21,727 bases of DNA from a bacterium (GCA_030648815.1 JAUSHA010000025.1:1-21727); one strand, 5' to 3'; shown: positions 13,166-19,757, counted from the stretch's first letter. Numbers and translations are program-made. Notes: generated from the letters alone by a model not told the origin.

Positions 13166-13672
13166 TTGCAACCAAAACCATCAGTCAATAAGCAAATAAG
13201 GGCGAAGGAAGTGAGACTAATAGACGAAACCGGAAAACAGGTTGGAATTGTGACGTTAGAAAAAGCGCTCCAAATGGCCCAGGATAGCGGTTTCGACTTG
13301 ATTCAGGTAACGGAAAGAGTAGAGCCCCCCGTTTGTAAAATAATGGATTATGGAAAATATATTTACCAGCTGGGCAAAAAAGAAAAACAGGACAAGCCCA
13401 AGGGCGGAGAATTAAAAGGAATACGATTGAGTTTTGGCATATCCCAGCATGATTTAGAAACAAGGACGCGCCAGGCCGCAAAATTTTTAAAAGATAATAA
13501 TAAGGTCAGGGTAGAAATGCGGCTCAAAGGAAGAGAAAAAGCCATGGGAGATTTCGCTAAAGAAAAAATAGGTAAATTTTTAGAAATCCTGGGGGCTGTC
13601 GTCCCTCATAAAATTGAACGGGAATTGAGAAGAGACCCCAGAGGATTCTCGATGATTATCGCTAAACAATAA
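13166..13672 (+). CDS. infC: Translation initiation factor IF-3
   Basis: 168 residues. The N-terminal domain begins NKQIRAKEVRLIDETGKQVG, the standard IF3 opening. The linker and C-terminal domain follow (KGIRLSFGISQHDLETRTRQ, KVRVEMRLKGREKAM), ending RDPRGFSMIIAKQ. IF3 binds the 30S subunit and checks start codons. The start is TTG at 13166: an in-frame TAA at 13151 rules out anything further upstream, and no ATG or GTG lies nearby. No Shine-Dalgarno site is visible. A rare start codon on infC recalls the AUU start that lets IF3 repress its own translation in E. coli. First gene of the classic infC-rpmI-rplT operon. Confidence 0.97.
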   Translation: MQPKPSVNKQIRAKEVRLIDETGKQVGIVTLEKALQMAQDSGFDLIQVTERVEPPVCKIMDYGKYIYQLGKKEKQDKPKGGELKGIRLSFGISQHDLETRTRQAAKFLKDNNKVRVEMRLKGREKAMGDFAKEKIGKFLEILGAVVPHKIERELRRDPRGFSMIIAKQ

Positions 13673-13676
13673 AAAT

Positions 13677-13865
13677 ATGGCAAAAACAAGAAAATCCATC
13701 ACAAAACGTTTTAAATTCACAAAAACTGGCAAAATTTTGCGCAGGCTTTCCGGTCAGGATCACTCTTTAGCTAAAAAGACCAGCAAAAGACGCCAGGCCG
13801 GCAGAAAATGGATCAAAGTTTCAAAATCAGAAATTAAAAAAATAAAGAGACTAATGTCTTACTAA
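13677..13865 (+). CDS. rpmI: Ribosomal protein bL35
   Basis: 62 residues, typical size for bL35. Starts MAKTRKSITKRFKFTKTGK with the basic loop, then RQAGRKWIKVSKSEIKKIKRL. It belongs to the large ribosomal subunit. ATG lies 4 bases after the infC stop, and rplT begins 4 bases after its own stop, so the three genes are one operon. No Shine-Dalgarno site is visible, so translation is probably coupled to infC. Confidence 0.97.
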   Translation: MAKTRKSITKRFKFTKTGKILRRLSGQDHSLAKKTSKRRQAGRKWIKVSKSEIKKIKRLMSY

Positions 13866-13869
13866 ATTT

Positions 13870-14217
13870 ATGGTTAGAGTTAAACGAGGAAAATCAGCCC
13901 GCAGAAAAAAAACACGCCTTTTCCAACAGGTTAAAGGTTTCCGTTGGGGAAGAAAAAACAGGCTGAAACTGGCCAAAGACGCTTTGCGCCATGCCTTGGC
14001 CCGCTCCTTTGAGGGCAGAAAACAAAAAAAGAGAACAATGAGAAGCCTCTGGCAGGTTCAGATTAACGCTGTCTGCCGGCAGGAAGGAATGCCTTATAAT
14101 AAATTTATTCACGGCCTAAAGAAAAATAAAATTGAACTGGACAGAAAAGTTCTGTCCCAGCTTATTCAAAGCAATCCGGAGATTTTCAAAAAAATAGTGG
14201 AGAAAGCCAAGTCGTAG
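13870..14217 (+). CDS. rplT: Ribosomal protein bL20
   Basis: 115 residues, the usual length. The basic N-terminal extension (MVRVKRGKSARRKKTRLFQQ) leads into the assembly-critical region KGFRWGRKNRLKLAKDALRHALARS, then the globular domain with RSLWQVQINAVCRQEG, YNKFIHGLKKN and LSQLIQSNPEIFKKIV. bL20 is an early assembly protein binding 23S rRNA and in several bacteria represses its own operon. No clear rRNA-mimic leader could be identified upstream of infC. Followed by an intrinsic terminator. Confidence 0.98.
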   Translation: MVRVKRGKSARRKKTRLFQQVKGFRWGRKNRLKLAKDALRHALARSFEGRKQKKRTMRSLWQVQINAVCRQEGMPYNKFIHGLKKNKIELDRKVLSQLIQSNPEIFKKIVEKAKS

Positions 14218-14232
14218 TATTCTCAATATTAA

Positions 14233-14262
14233 AAAGCCACCCTTGAAATATAGGGTGGCTTT
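14233..14262 (+). terminator. Bidirectional intrinsic terminator between rplT and purF
   Basis: 11-bp stem AAAGCCACCCT (14233-14243) with AGGGTGGCTTT (14252-14262), 8-base loop, then GTTTTTTATTTTT on the plus strand. On the minus strand the stem is followed by TTTTTAATATT, so it can also end the convergent purF transcript. Confidence 0.9.
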
Positions 14263-14273
14263 GTTTTTTATTT

Positions 14274-15680
14274 TTAACTGGGAATTAAAATCTCCGGTGG
14301 CGGCTCAATCGGATATCCCTCCTTGCCAATAAAACAACCGAGGCAGAGATTTTCTCTGGGAAGGCCGGTGGCTTTTATCATACCCTCAAGACTAAGATAG
14401 CCGAGAGAATCTGTCTTGATAATTTTTCTTCCAACTTCTTCTTCAGTTAAACCGGCGGCGGCCAATTCTACCCGGGCGGCTAAATCAATCCCTAAAAAAC
14501 ATGGCCAACGAAGAGGAGCCGAGCCGACTAATTCGTGAACTTCAGCTGCTCCGGCTTCCCTTAACATGGCCGTCACTTCAGGAGAAGTATCGCCCCGCAC
14601 TATAGAATCTTCCGTCTCAATTACTCTTTTCTTGTGGACTACTTCTCCAAGGATGCGAAGTTTTATTCTAACAAGGGCCTTTCTGTCAGTTTCTCTGGCG
14701 GTCAAAAAACTTCTCCTGGAGTAGTAACGATTTTTTATAATTCCCCTGGCCAACGGAATACCCAGGGTTCGGGCAACGGCCGAATCATATATCTCGCCGG
14801 AAATAGGCACGCCGCAGACAATATCGGCCTGAATGGGATGCTCTCTAGCCACAGCTTCACCTGCTTCGTCTCTATAAGAGTTAACTCTTTTGCCGGCCAA
14901 CCTACTGTCGGGCCTGGCAAAATAGATGTATTCAAATGTGCAAAACCGAAGTTGAGGATTTACCGCCCAAATAAAAGAATTTTCTATGCCATTTCTGCCT
15001 AACTCAATAAACTCGCCTGGCCCAATCTCCCTGATAAAACTCGCCCTGATTGTATGAAAAGCGCACTCTTCTGAAGCAAGAATAAAGCTCGACTCGTCCC
15101 GACCCAAGCAAAGCGGCCTGATTCCGTATCTGTCTCGGACTCCAATAACTTTATCTTCAAATAAAATTACTAAGGAAAATGCTCCCTCTAACCTTGGTAA
15201 AACTTTTAATAATGCCGACGTAAAAGATTTCTCGGGAGACGTTGAAATCAATCCTACGATTACTTCCGTGTCAGAAACACTTGATTGAAAATGATATCCT
15301 CTTTCTTCCGCTTCTTGCCTTAGACCGGCTAATCTAATTAAATTCCCATTATGAGAAAGGGCGAATTGTTCGCCATGAAAATCTCCAATTAAGGGTTGAA
15401 AGGTTTTTGTCTGCTTCAATTCGCCTGCCTTTCCTCTAGTTGAATAAAGAGTCTGGCCTATGCCAAAATTTCCCGATAATTTCTCAAAAAGAGCTCCTTT
15501 GTTTCTCTCGGTAAAAGTTTCCGTTACTAGTCCTTCTTCTTTTATAAACGAAAGGGGCCCTCGGCCATTAGAAGCGCCTAAACCAAACGCCTGCTCGCCT
15601 CTATGATGTTGATCAAAGAGTCCATGTACAATCTTAGGAGCAACCTGTTCGTTGCTTACTATGCCAAATATTCCGCACAT
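14274..15680 (-). CDS. purF: Amidophosphoribosyltransferase (PurF), Fe-S type
   Basis: 468 residues. Catalyses the first committed step of purine synthesis: PRPP plus glutamine to phosphoribosylamine. The N-terminal glutaminase starts directly with Met-Cys (nucleophile C2), with no propeptide, and includes HHRGEQAFG and SHNGNL. The C-terminal phosphoribosyltransferase has CTFEYIYFARPDS, KNRYYSRRSF and PRPP loop ETEDSIVRGDTS (355-366), where the usual Asp-Asp is Glu-Asp. C247, C394, C446 and C449 match in position and spacing the four cluster cysteines of the Bacillus-type enzyme, so a 4Fe-4S cluster is likely. Shine-Dalgarno GGAGGTG lies at 15691-15685. A three-way-junction leader and a TATAAT box precede it. 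No other purine gene is in view, so the pathway may be incomplete. Confidence 0.93.
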   Translation of the reverse strand: MCGIFGIVSNEQVAPKIVHGLFDQHHRGEQAFGLGASNGRGPLSFIKEEGLVTETFTERNKGALFEKLSGNFGIGQTLYSTRGKAGELKQTKTFQPLIGDFHGEQFALSHNGNLIRLAGLRQEAEERGYHFQSSVSDTEVIVGLISTSPEKSFTSALLKVLPRLEGAFSLVILFEDKVIGVRDRYGIRPLCLGRDESSFILASEECAFHTIRASFIREIGPGEFIELGRNGIENSFIWAVNPQLRFCTFEYIYFARPDSRLAGKRVNSYRDEAGEAVAREHPIQADIVCGVPISGEIYDSAVARTLGIPLARGIIKNRYYSRRSFLTARETDRKALVRIKLRILGEVVHKKRVIETEDSIVRGDTSPEVTAMLREAGAAEVHELVGSAPLRWPCFLGIDLAARVELAAAGLTEEEVGRKIIKTDSLGYLSLEGMIKATGLPRENLCLGCFIGKEGYPIEPPPEILIPS

Positions 15681-15697
15681 TTTGCACCTCCATATTT

Positions 15698-15752
15698 ACC
15701 CTGTTAAATAATCCCGCCAAGGCGGGATTGCCCAGAGGGCATTTAACAGGGT
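15698..15752 (-). promoter_or_regulatory. Three-way-junction RNA leader of purF
   Basis: Perfect nested pairing: an outer 12-bp stem (15698-15709 with 15741-15752, ACCCTGTTAAAT / ATTTAACAGGGT) enclosing two hairpins, 15710-15718 with 15721-15729 (AATCCCGCC / GGCGGGATT) and 15730-15733 with 15737-15740 (GCCC / GGGC). No unpaired base at the junction. It ends 6 bases before the Shine-Dalgarno site. Function unknown: regulatory leader, stability element or repeat. Confidence 0.8.
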
Positions 15753-15754
15753 GA

Positions 15755-15760
15755 ATTATA
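15755..15760 (-). promoter_or_regulatory. -10 box of purF
   Basis: Perfect TATAAT on the minus strand (15760-15755). The start is predicted at about 15750-15748, at or just inside the outer stem of the leader. No convincing -35 (nearest TTATAT/GTTATA). Confidence 0.5.
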
Positions 15761-15796
15761 AAAGAACCTCTACCTCTATATAACGTACCCGGCTCT

Positions 15797-16228
15797 TTAA
15801 GTAAAGATGCTCTTCTTGAGAAAATCGTTCGCTTTTTTGAGAATTTTTTTAGCGTTATCAAAGGTTATCTGTTCCAGCGCTTCTTCGTAGGGCAGCCACT
15901 TAAAACCCTGATGCTCATAAGAAATCTTTACTTTCTTTGTTTTAGTTTGCGCCAAAAAGAAAACAACGGTCTTTAAAAAACTCTTGCCGTCTCGTTTATA
16001 AAAATATTTTATAGTTTCCTTAAATTCGGGAATAAATTCTATGTCTTCAATCCCCGTTTCCTCTTTAACCTCTCTAATAGCTGCTTCCTTCGGCTTCTCC
16101 CCCTTTTCAATATGACCCTTGGCAAGGTCCCAGTGCCTCGCCTCGTAATGCAAGAGAAGATAAAAAAACTTTGTTTTTTTACCTTCTTTTCTGAATATAA
16201 CTGCTCCGGCAGATTTTTCTATCGGCAT
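15797..16228 (-). CDS. NUDIX hydrolase, Ap4A-hydrolase-like
   Basis: 143 residues. Complete Nudix box at 38-60: G38, E43, R52-E53, E56-E57, G59 in the pattern GHIEKGE...AIREVKEETGI. The preceding HWDLAKGHIEKGE and early AGAVIFRKEG resemble asymmetric diadenosine tetraphosphate hydrolases (NUDT2/MutT-like), which remove signalling or toxic dinucleotides in the cytoplasm. Substrate cannot be fixed from sequence; RNA cap or NTP hydrolysis are alternatives. The ATG lies 2 bases after the polX stop, so the two are almost certainly co-translated. Confidence 0.9.
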   Translation of the reverse strand: MPIEKSAGAVIFRKEGKKTKFFYLLLHYEARHWDLAKGHIEKGEKPKEAAIREVKEETGIEDIEFIPEFKETIKYFYKRDGKSFLKTVVFFLAQTKTKKVKISYEHQGFKWLPYEEALEQITFDNAKKILKKANDFLKKSIFT

Positions 16229-16230
16229 GG

Positions 16231-17964
16231 TTATTTAAAATATTTTAATAATTTTTCCAACGGCCAGCAATTGATAATGTCTTCCTTCTCGGCCCAGCCA
16301 CGGCGGACTTGAGATATGCCAAACTCCATAAGCTCTAATTGGTCCTTGCGGTGAGTATCGGTGTTTATTGTCATCTTAACACCTGCCTCTTTAGCTTTTC
16401 TGATATGCTGATCATCTAAGTCCATCCTATGAGGAGAGGCGTTGATTTCCATAATAGTGCCGGTTTCTTTAGCGGCCTTTAGGATTTTTTCAAAGTCAAT
16501 TTGATATTCGTCGCGCTTTTTCAAAATCCTGCCGGTGGGATGGGAGATTATGTCCACATTAGGATTCTTCATCGCCTTAATCATTCTTTCCGTCATTCCT
16601 ACTTTATCCATTTTCATGTTGGAATGAATGCCGGCGATGACGAAATCTAATTTTGCCAGCGTCTCGTCATTTATATCAATTGAGCCGTCTTTTAAAATGT
16701 TCGCCTCGCAACCCTTTAAGATACGAAACCTTGTATCTTGTATCTTGTATCTTGTATTTATTTGATCGATTTCTTTATTACGCTGTTCTAACTGCTTTTC
16801 ATCTAAGCCATGCTCAATGTGCAATGCTTTCGTATGATCGGCTATGCCAATATATTCATAGCCCATTTTTTGGGCGACTCCTGCTAATTCTTCAATTGAA
16901 TTATCTCCGCCGTCCCAATTAGAATGAACATGAAGATCGCCTCTTATGTCGCCGTATCCGATAATCCGTGGCAGTTTTTGCGGAGACCCGTTCTCCGCAA
17001 GCTCAATCTCACCTTGATTTTCCCGCAATTCCGGCGGAATCCACGCCAAACCCAGAGCTTTATAAATCTCTTCTTCGGTTTCGCTGGCGATCATCTTTTT
17101 ACCTTTAAACAAACCGTATTCTGAAAGTTTCAAGCCTTTGTCCATGGCGATGCGTCTTGTGGCAATATTGTGCTCCTTGGAACCGGTAAAGTACTGCAAA
17201 GCGGAACCGTAAGCTTTTTTCGGCACAACCCTGATATCCATATCAAATCCTTCTTTTGTCCTCACGGATGCCTTAGTATTTCCCTTGCTCCAAATTTTCA
17301 CTACGCCGGGTAATTTAACGAAATAATCCATTACCTTTGCCGGACTGCGGGAAATAACTAAAAAATCAACATCGCCGATGGTCTCCTTTCTTCTTCTGAT
17401 GGAACCCGCTATATCAACTTTTTCAACTTCTTTTAAATTTTTTAATTTTTCATGTATCTCCCCGACTCTCGGCAAAATCTCTCCCAATAAAAATCTGCCC
17501 TTGCTTTTTTTCAAAAAAGCCAAGCCCTCTAAAATATTTTTTTCTGATTTTTCGCCGAAACCGAATAATGAGGCGATTTTATGGGACTTGGCCGCTTTTT
17601 CCAAATTTTTTAAATTTCGGATGCCTAATTTTTGATAAAGAATCTTCGCTTTTCTCGGCCCCATGCCCTCAACGGAAATAAGTTCTTCTAAATTTATGGG
17701 AATTCGTTTTTTATATTGTTCAAGAAATCTTATTTTCCCTGTTTTTAAATATTCCTCAATGCCCTTGGCAATGCCCTCTCCTACTCCGGGAATCTCTTTT
17801 AGAGTTTTAATGCCCCCTCTTTTATAAATTTCTTCAATATCTTCCTCTGTTGATTCCAATCCCATAGCCGCCCTCCGGTAAGCATAGGGCTTAAAAGCAA
17901 CCTCATCCATCTCAAGGTAGTTAGCTATCTCGTAAAAAATTTTAGCGATTTCTTGATTCTTCAT
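16231..17964 (-). CDS. polX: PolX-type DNA polymerase / 3'-5' exonuclease with PHP domain
   Basis: 577 residues, typical bacterial PolX length. N-terminal 8-kDa/HhH part (IPGVGEGIAKGI about 58-69; EGMGPRKAKIL about 99-109). Family X palm with AGSIRRRKETIGDVDFL: metal ligands D198, D200 and probably D241/D243 (FDMDIR), then YFTGSKEHN. The C-terminal PHP nuclease domain starts GDLHVHSNWDGG (H344, H346) and includes ADHTK (376-377), E420, H447, SHPTGR (475) and NTDTHRKDQ (536-538). Gap-filling base-excision repair with a PHP 3'-5' exonuclease is the family role. A heptamer-repeat peptide (NTRYKIQDTRF, about 403-413) interrupts the PHP domain. Overlap-like coupling to the NUDIX gene downstream. 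Confidence 0.95.
   Translation of the reverse strand: MKNQEIAKIFYEIANYLEMDEVAFKPYAYRRAAMGLESTEEDIEEIYKRGGIKTLKEIPGVGEGIAKGIEEYLKTGKIRFLEQYKKRIPINLEELISVEGMGPRKAKILYQKLGIRNLKNLEKAAKSHKIASLFGFGEKSEKNILEGLAFLKKSKGRFLLGEILPRVGEIHEKLKNLKEVEKVDIAGSIRRRKETIGDVDFLVISRSPAKVMDYFVKLPGVVKIWSKGNTKASVRTKEGFDMDIRVVPKKAYGSALQYFTGSKEHNIATRRIAMDKGLKLSEYGLFKGKKMIASETEEEIYKALGLAWIPPELRENQGEIELAENGSPQKLPRIIGYGDIRGDLHVHSNWDGGDNSIEELAGVAQKMGYEYIGIADHTKALHIEHGLDEKQLEQRNKEIDQINTRYKIQDTRFRILKGCEANILKDGSIDINDETLAKLDFVIAGIHSNMKMDKVGMTERMIKAMKNPNVDIISHPTGRILKKRDEYQIDFEKILKAAKETGTIMEINASPHRMDLDDQHIRKAKEAGVKMTINTDTHRKDQLELMEFGISQVRRGWAEKEDIINCWPLEKLLKYFK
16729..16757 (-). repeat. 7-bp tandem repeat within polX
   Basis: About four units of TTGTATC on the plus strand (GATACAA on the coding strand), encoding TRYKIQDTRF at about residues 404-413. 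The same unit flanks the palindromes in argS and, diverged, in ileS; here no palindromic core is present. Confidence 0.85.
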
Positions 17965-17991
17965 GGTTTAAATTAACGAAACGGATAACTC

Positions 17992-18020
17992 TTGCTTGAC
18001 TTCTAAATTTGTGCTATCAT
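17992..18020 (+). promoter_or_regulatory. Promoter of predicted small RNA
   Basis: -35 TTGCTT (17992-17997), 17-base spacer ending TGc, -10 TATCAT (18015-18020). Predicted start at about 18027. Divergent from polX. Confidence 0.5.
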
Positions 18021-18026
18021 CTAAGT

Positions 18027-18083
18027 AGTGGATCGGGGTGTCCCCGGTCGGCATTGGGTCCCGCAAGGGACTTTTTGCTTTTT
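18027..18083 (+). ncRNA. Predicted small structured RNA, about 50-57 nt
   Basis: Between the promoter above and a terminator, the plus strand holds two hairpins. The first is GATCGGGG-TGT-CCCCGGTC (18031-18038 with 18042-18049, one G-U). The second is GTCCC-GCAA-GGGAC (18058-18062 with 18067-18071), with a GNRA tetraloop, followed directly by TTTTT (18072-18076) and a second T-run (18079-18083). No matching U-run exists on the minus strand, so the structure belongs to a plus-strand transcript. I do not recognise an Rfam-like family; it is not tRNA, SRP RNA or 6S RNA by appearance. Its 3' end touches the end of the DUF3800 gene in antisense. Confidence 0.55.
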
Positions 18084-18822
18084 ACGGAAATATCTTTAAT
18101 CCATAACCATCAAAACTACCCACACTATCGCAATAAATTTTTGATTTAATAATATTAAAAGGAGGATACGGTTCAGACGGATTAAGAATGTGTCTGGCTA
18201 ACGGATATGCGCATAAGTCAGAAATTTGCAATCCAATTATATTTTCTCTTTTCAAAAATGAATCGAATTTACCGATTTTATTTTTTAATCTATCGGGCTT
18301 AACGTAATAAGTCCCGTTATCTAAAATTCTATTGTATTGGTTTAAAAGTTGCTGATCTTCTTTTCTGCCTCTTTTTTCTATTTGGACATCAATAACGGAT
18401 TTGACTTCTTTTTTATCTAAACAAAATATCAAACGCTCCATAATAAACGAAAGGGAGAGAGCGTAAGGATCTTTCGCGCCTAATCCATATTTCTTTATAT
18501 GCTCATCTTTATTAACCCCTGAACCAATAATAGTAAAATTCGTTCCATTTATTATTTCATCTAATTTTTCATAAAATTTCTTCTTTAATTCTAAATCAAA
18601 CAAAATCTGAAAGGGACCTTCGCATTTTCTAATATCGCGCGAGTGTAAAATAACGCTAGTCGTCTTAAAGAATTCCATCTTGAATTTATTTATTTCCTCT
18701 TCAATTTTGGTTAATTCGGCATCTTCAAAAAGACAACCCGCTAACAAAAATAGGGGGAAATTTCTATCTATGAATGAGAGTCCGTGGTCTCCTGTTTCAT
18801 CTAAAAATAAATAATAATGCAT
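18082..18822 (-). CDS. DUF3800 family protein
   Basis: 246 residues from ATG 18822 (MHYYLFLDETGDHG). An upstream in-frame ATG at 18846 lies inside the promoter spacer and is rejected. The N-terminal strand with DETGDHG matches the DUF3800 hallmark (aspartate/glutamate in a beta strand, RNase H-like fold), and the C-terminal LQISDLCAYPLARHI is the matching acidic helix. Other acidic residues (D124 region, IDVQIEKRG, D-rich NQYNRILDNGTYY) fit a metal-dependent nuclease-like core, though activity is unproven for most members. DUF3800 genes are often in accessory or phage-defence settings. It has a promoter of its own, predicted leaderless, with an inverted repeat across the promoter spacer. Confidence 0.82.
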   Translation of the reverse strand: MHYYLFLDETGDHGLSFIDRNFPLFLLAGCLFEDAELTKIEEEINKFKMEFFKTTSVILHSRDIRKCEGPFQILFDLELKKKFYEKLDEIINGTNFTIIGSGVNKDEHIKKYGLGAKDPYALSLSFIMERLIFCLDKKEVKSVIDVQIEKRGRKEDQQLLNQYNRILDNGTYYVKPDRLKNKIGKFDSFLKRENIIGLQISDLCAYPLARHILNPSEPYPPFNIIKSKIYCDSVGSFDGYGLKIFP

Positions 18823-18828
18823 AACTAA

Positions 18829-18858
18829 ATTATAGTTGTCCCGCATTTTTCGGGCAAC
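18829..18858 (-). promoter_or_regulatory. Promoter of the DUF3800 gene with overlapping inverted repeat
   Basis: -35 TTGCCC (18857-18852), 17-base spacer, perfect -10 TATAAT (18834-18829), then exactly 6 bases to ATG 18822: predicted leaderless. GTTGTCCCG (18835-18843) and CGGGCAAC (18851-18858) form an 8-bp inverted repeat with one bulge filling the spacer, a candidate operator. Confidence 0.65.
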
Positions 18859-18893
18859 GACCGCTTCGCTAGACTTCCTGCTATTAAGCGTAA

Positions 18894-19520
18894 TTAGAAT
18901 GGTTTTTCGGTCGGCGGCAGGCGAGGAGTAAAATGATCTTTCAAAAATATTTTTTTTCTGATTAACAAAAGTGTTGAAGAGGACAATATCCCGAACAAGC
19001 TTACAAAAACAAAAACCGCTTTAAACCCAAAGAGGCTTGCCGTGATGCCGCCGATAGCTCCGGCAATGCCGGCCGCAAAACCTATGCCCGTGCTTTCCAG
19101 GCTCCAGGAAAACGCCTCTCTCCCCTTATCTATGTGGCGGGTGAAAATACCTGCCCATGTTGGAATAACGCAGGCCATAGCCAAAGCTCTTATGAATTCT
19201 AAAGCAAAAATATGCCATAGCTGGTTAGAAAAAATATAGCCCAAAGGCACTAAATTAGCTACGTACATGCCGGTAACCAAAAATTTAAAGTCGTCCACCT
19301 CGCCATGATTTTTATCCAATTGATGGGCGATAAACGGCTGAACGATTGACTTTACTATCCAATAAGTGGCGGCGATAAATCCGACCATTTCTATGTTTCC
19401 TCCCTGGATCTGATCCGTCAAAAAAATAGCAAAAATCGGCCCGGACAATCCCCAGCCCGCCTGCAATAAAAAATCGGAGGCGATTAAAATTCTTACGACT
19501 TTATTGATTGATTTAAACAT
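18894..19520 (-). CDS. Half-size major facilitator superfamily (MFS) membrane protein
   Basis: 208 residues with about six hydrophobic helices (around 8-35, 44-65, 80-100, 104-125, 143-165, 168-188), half the 12 of normal MFS carriers. The N-terminal bundle features are present: FLLQAGWGLSGPIFAIFL, a degenerate motif-A-like loop QPFIAHQLDKNHG, and a glycine-rich helix GFAAGIAGAIGGITASLFG. A short charged tail (KDHFTPRLPPTEKPF) ends it. No second half lies downstream: only 36 bases separate the stop from the next gene's promoter. It may be a homodimerising half-transporter, a sensor, or a truncation. Its ATG overlaps the end of the DUF1858 gene by 8 bases, so the two are co-translated. Confidence 0.8.
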   Translation of the reverse strand: MFKSINKVVRILIASDFLLQAGWGLSGPIFAIFLTDQIQGGNIEMVGFIAATYWIVKSIVQPFIAHQLDKNHGEVDDFKFLVTGMYVANLVPLGYIFSNQLWHIFALEFIRALAMACVIPTWAGIFTRHIDKGREAFSWSLESTGIGFAAGIAGAIGGITASLFGFKAVFVFVSLFGILSSSTLLLIRKKIFLKDHFTPRLPPTEKPF

Positions 19521-19713
19521 TATTCAAATCGGCCAATAGTTTTTCTAAATCAAGCTGGTGAAGTTTTGCCGCCTCTTCAAGAGTTTCGTCGGGAGCCGCC
19601 GGGCAGCCGATGCAATGCAATCCGTAATCCATAAAAACAAAAGCTGTTTTAGGATATTTTTTTGCCACCTCCGAGATGGTCATCTCTTTTGTGATGCTTT
19701 GTGATTTTATCAT
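19513..19713 (-). CDS. DUF1858 small redox-disulfide-type protein
   Basis: 66 residues. It matches the DUF1858 / hybrid-cluster-associated disulfide pattern: SITKEMTISEVAKKYP, then DYGLHCIGCPAAPDETLEEAA with a C-x-x-C pair (C34, C37), then a short helix LDLEKLLADLN. The start at 19713 keeps the family's ITKxMTI opening; a later ATG at codon 11 would cut it. Members are thought to take part in thiol redox or metal handling. It overlaps the MFS gene by 8 bases, suggesting a shared role, perhaps transport or sensing of a thiol, sulfur species or metal; this is inference. Confidence 0.88.
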   Translation of the reverse strand: MIKSQSITKEMTISEVAKKYPKTAFVFMDYGLHCIGCPAAPDETLEEAAKLHQLDLEKLLADLNNV

Positions 19714-19719
19714 ATTTTT

Positions 19720-19728
19720 ATTTTATCA
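19720..19728 (-). promoter_or_regulatory. Extended -10 promoter of the DUF1858-MFS pair, predicted leaderless
   Basis: TGaTAAAAT on the minus strand (box 19725-19720) followed by exactly 6 bases (AAAAAT) and the ATG at 19713. No good -35. Confidence 0.5.
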
Positions 19729-19729
19729 C

Positions 19730-19757
19730 TTGACACCTGTTTCGTACAGCATATTAT
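19730..19757 (+). promoter_or_regulatory. Promoter of the pilin-like gene
   Basis: Consensus -35 TTGACA (19730-19735), 16-base spacer and -10 TATTAT (19752-19757). A strong Shine-Dalgarno site AAGGAGGA (19792-19799) follows before ATG 19804. It overlaps the divergent DUF1858 promoter region. Confidence 0.75.

Noticed and set aside
13087..13200. Short ATG-started frame in the tmRNA-infC spacer
   Set aside because: It crosses palindromic repeats and overlaps the infC start in another frame; no Shine-Dalgarno site or recognisable peptide.
15698..15752. purF leader as a purine riboswitch
   Set aside because: It is a three-way junction, but the loops are 2-3 bases and the junction has no unpaired bases, so the conserved ligand-binding core is absent.
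18028..18099. A 23-codon GTG-started frame across the predicted small RNA
   Set aside because: No ribosome-binding site, it runs through the terminator hairpin into the antisense of DUF3800, and the composition follows the hairpins.
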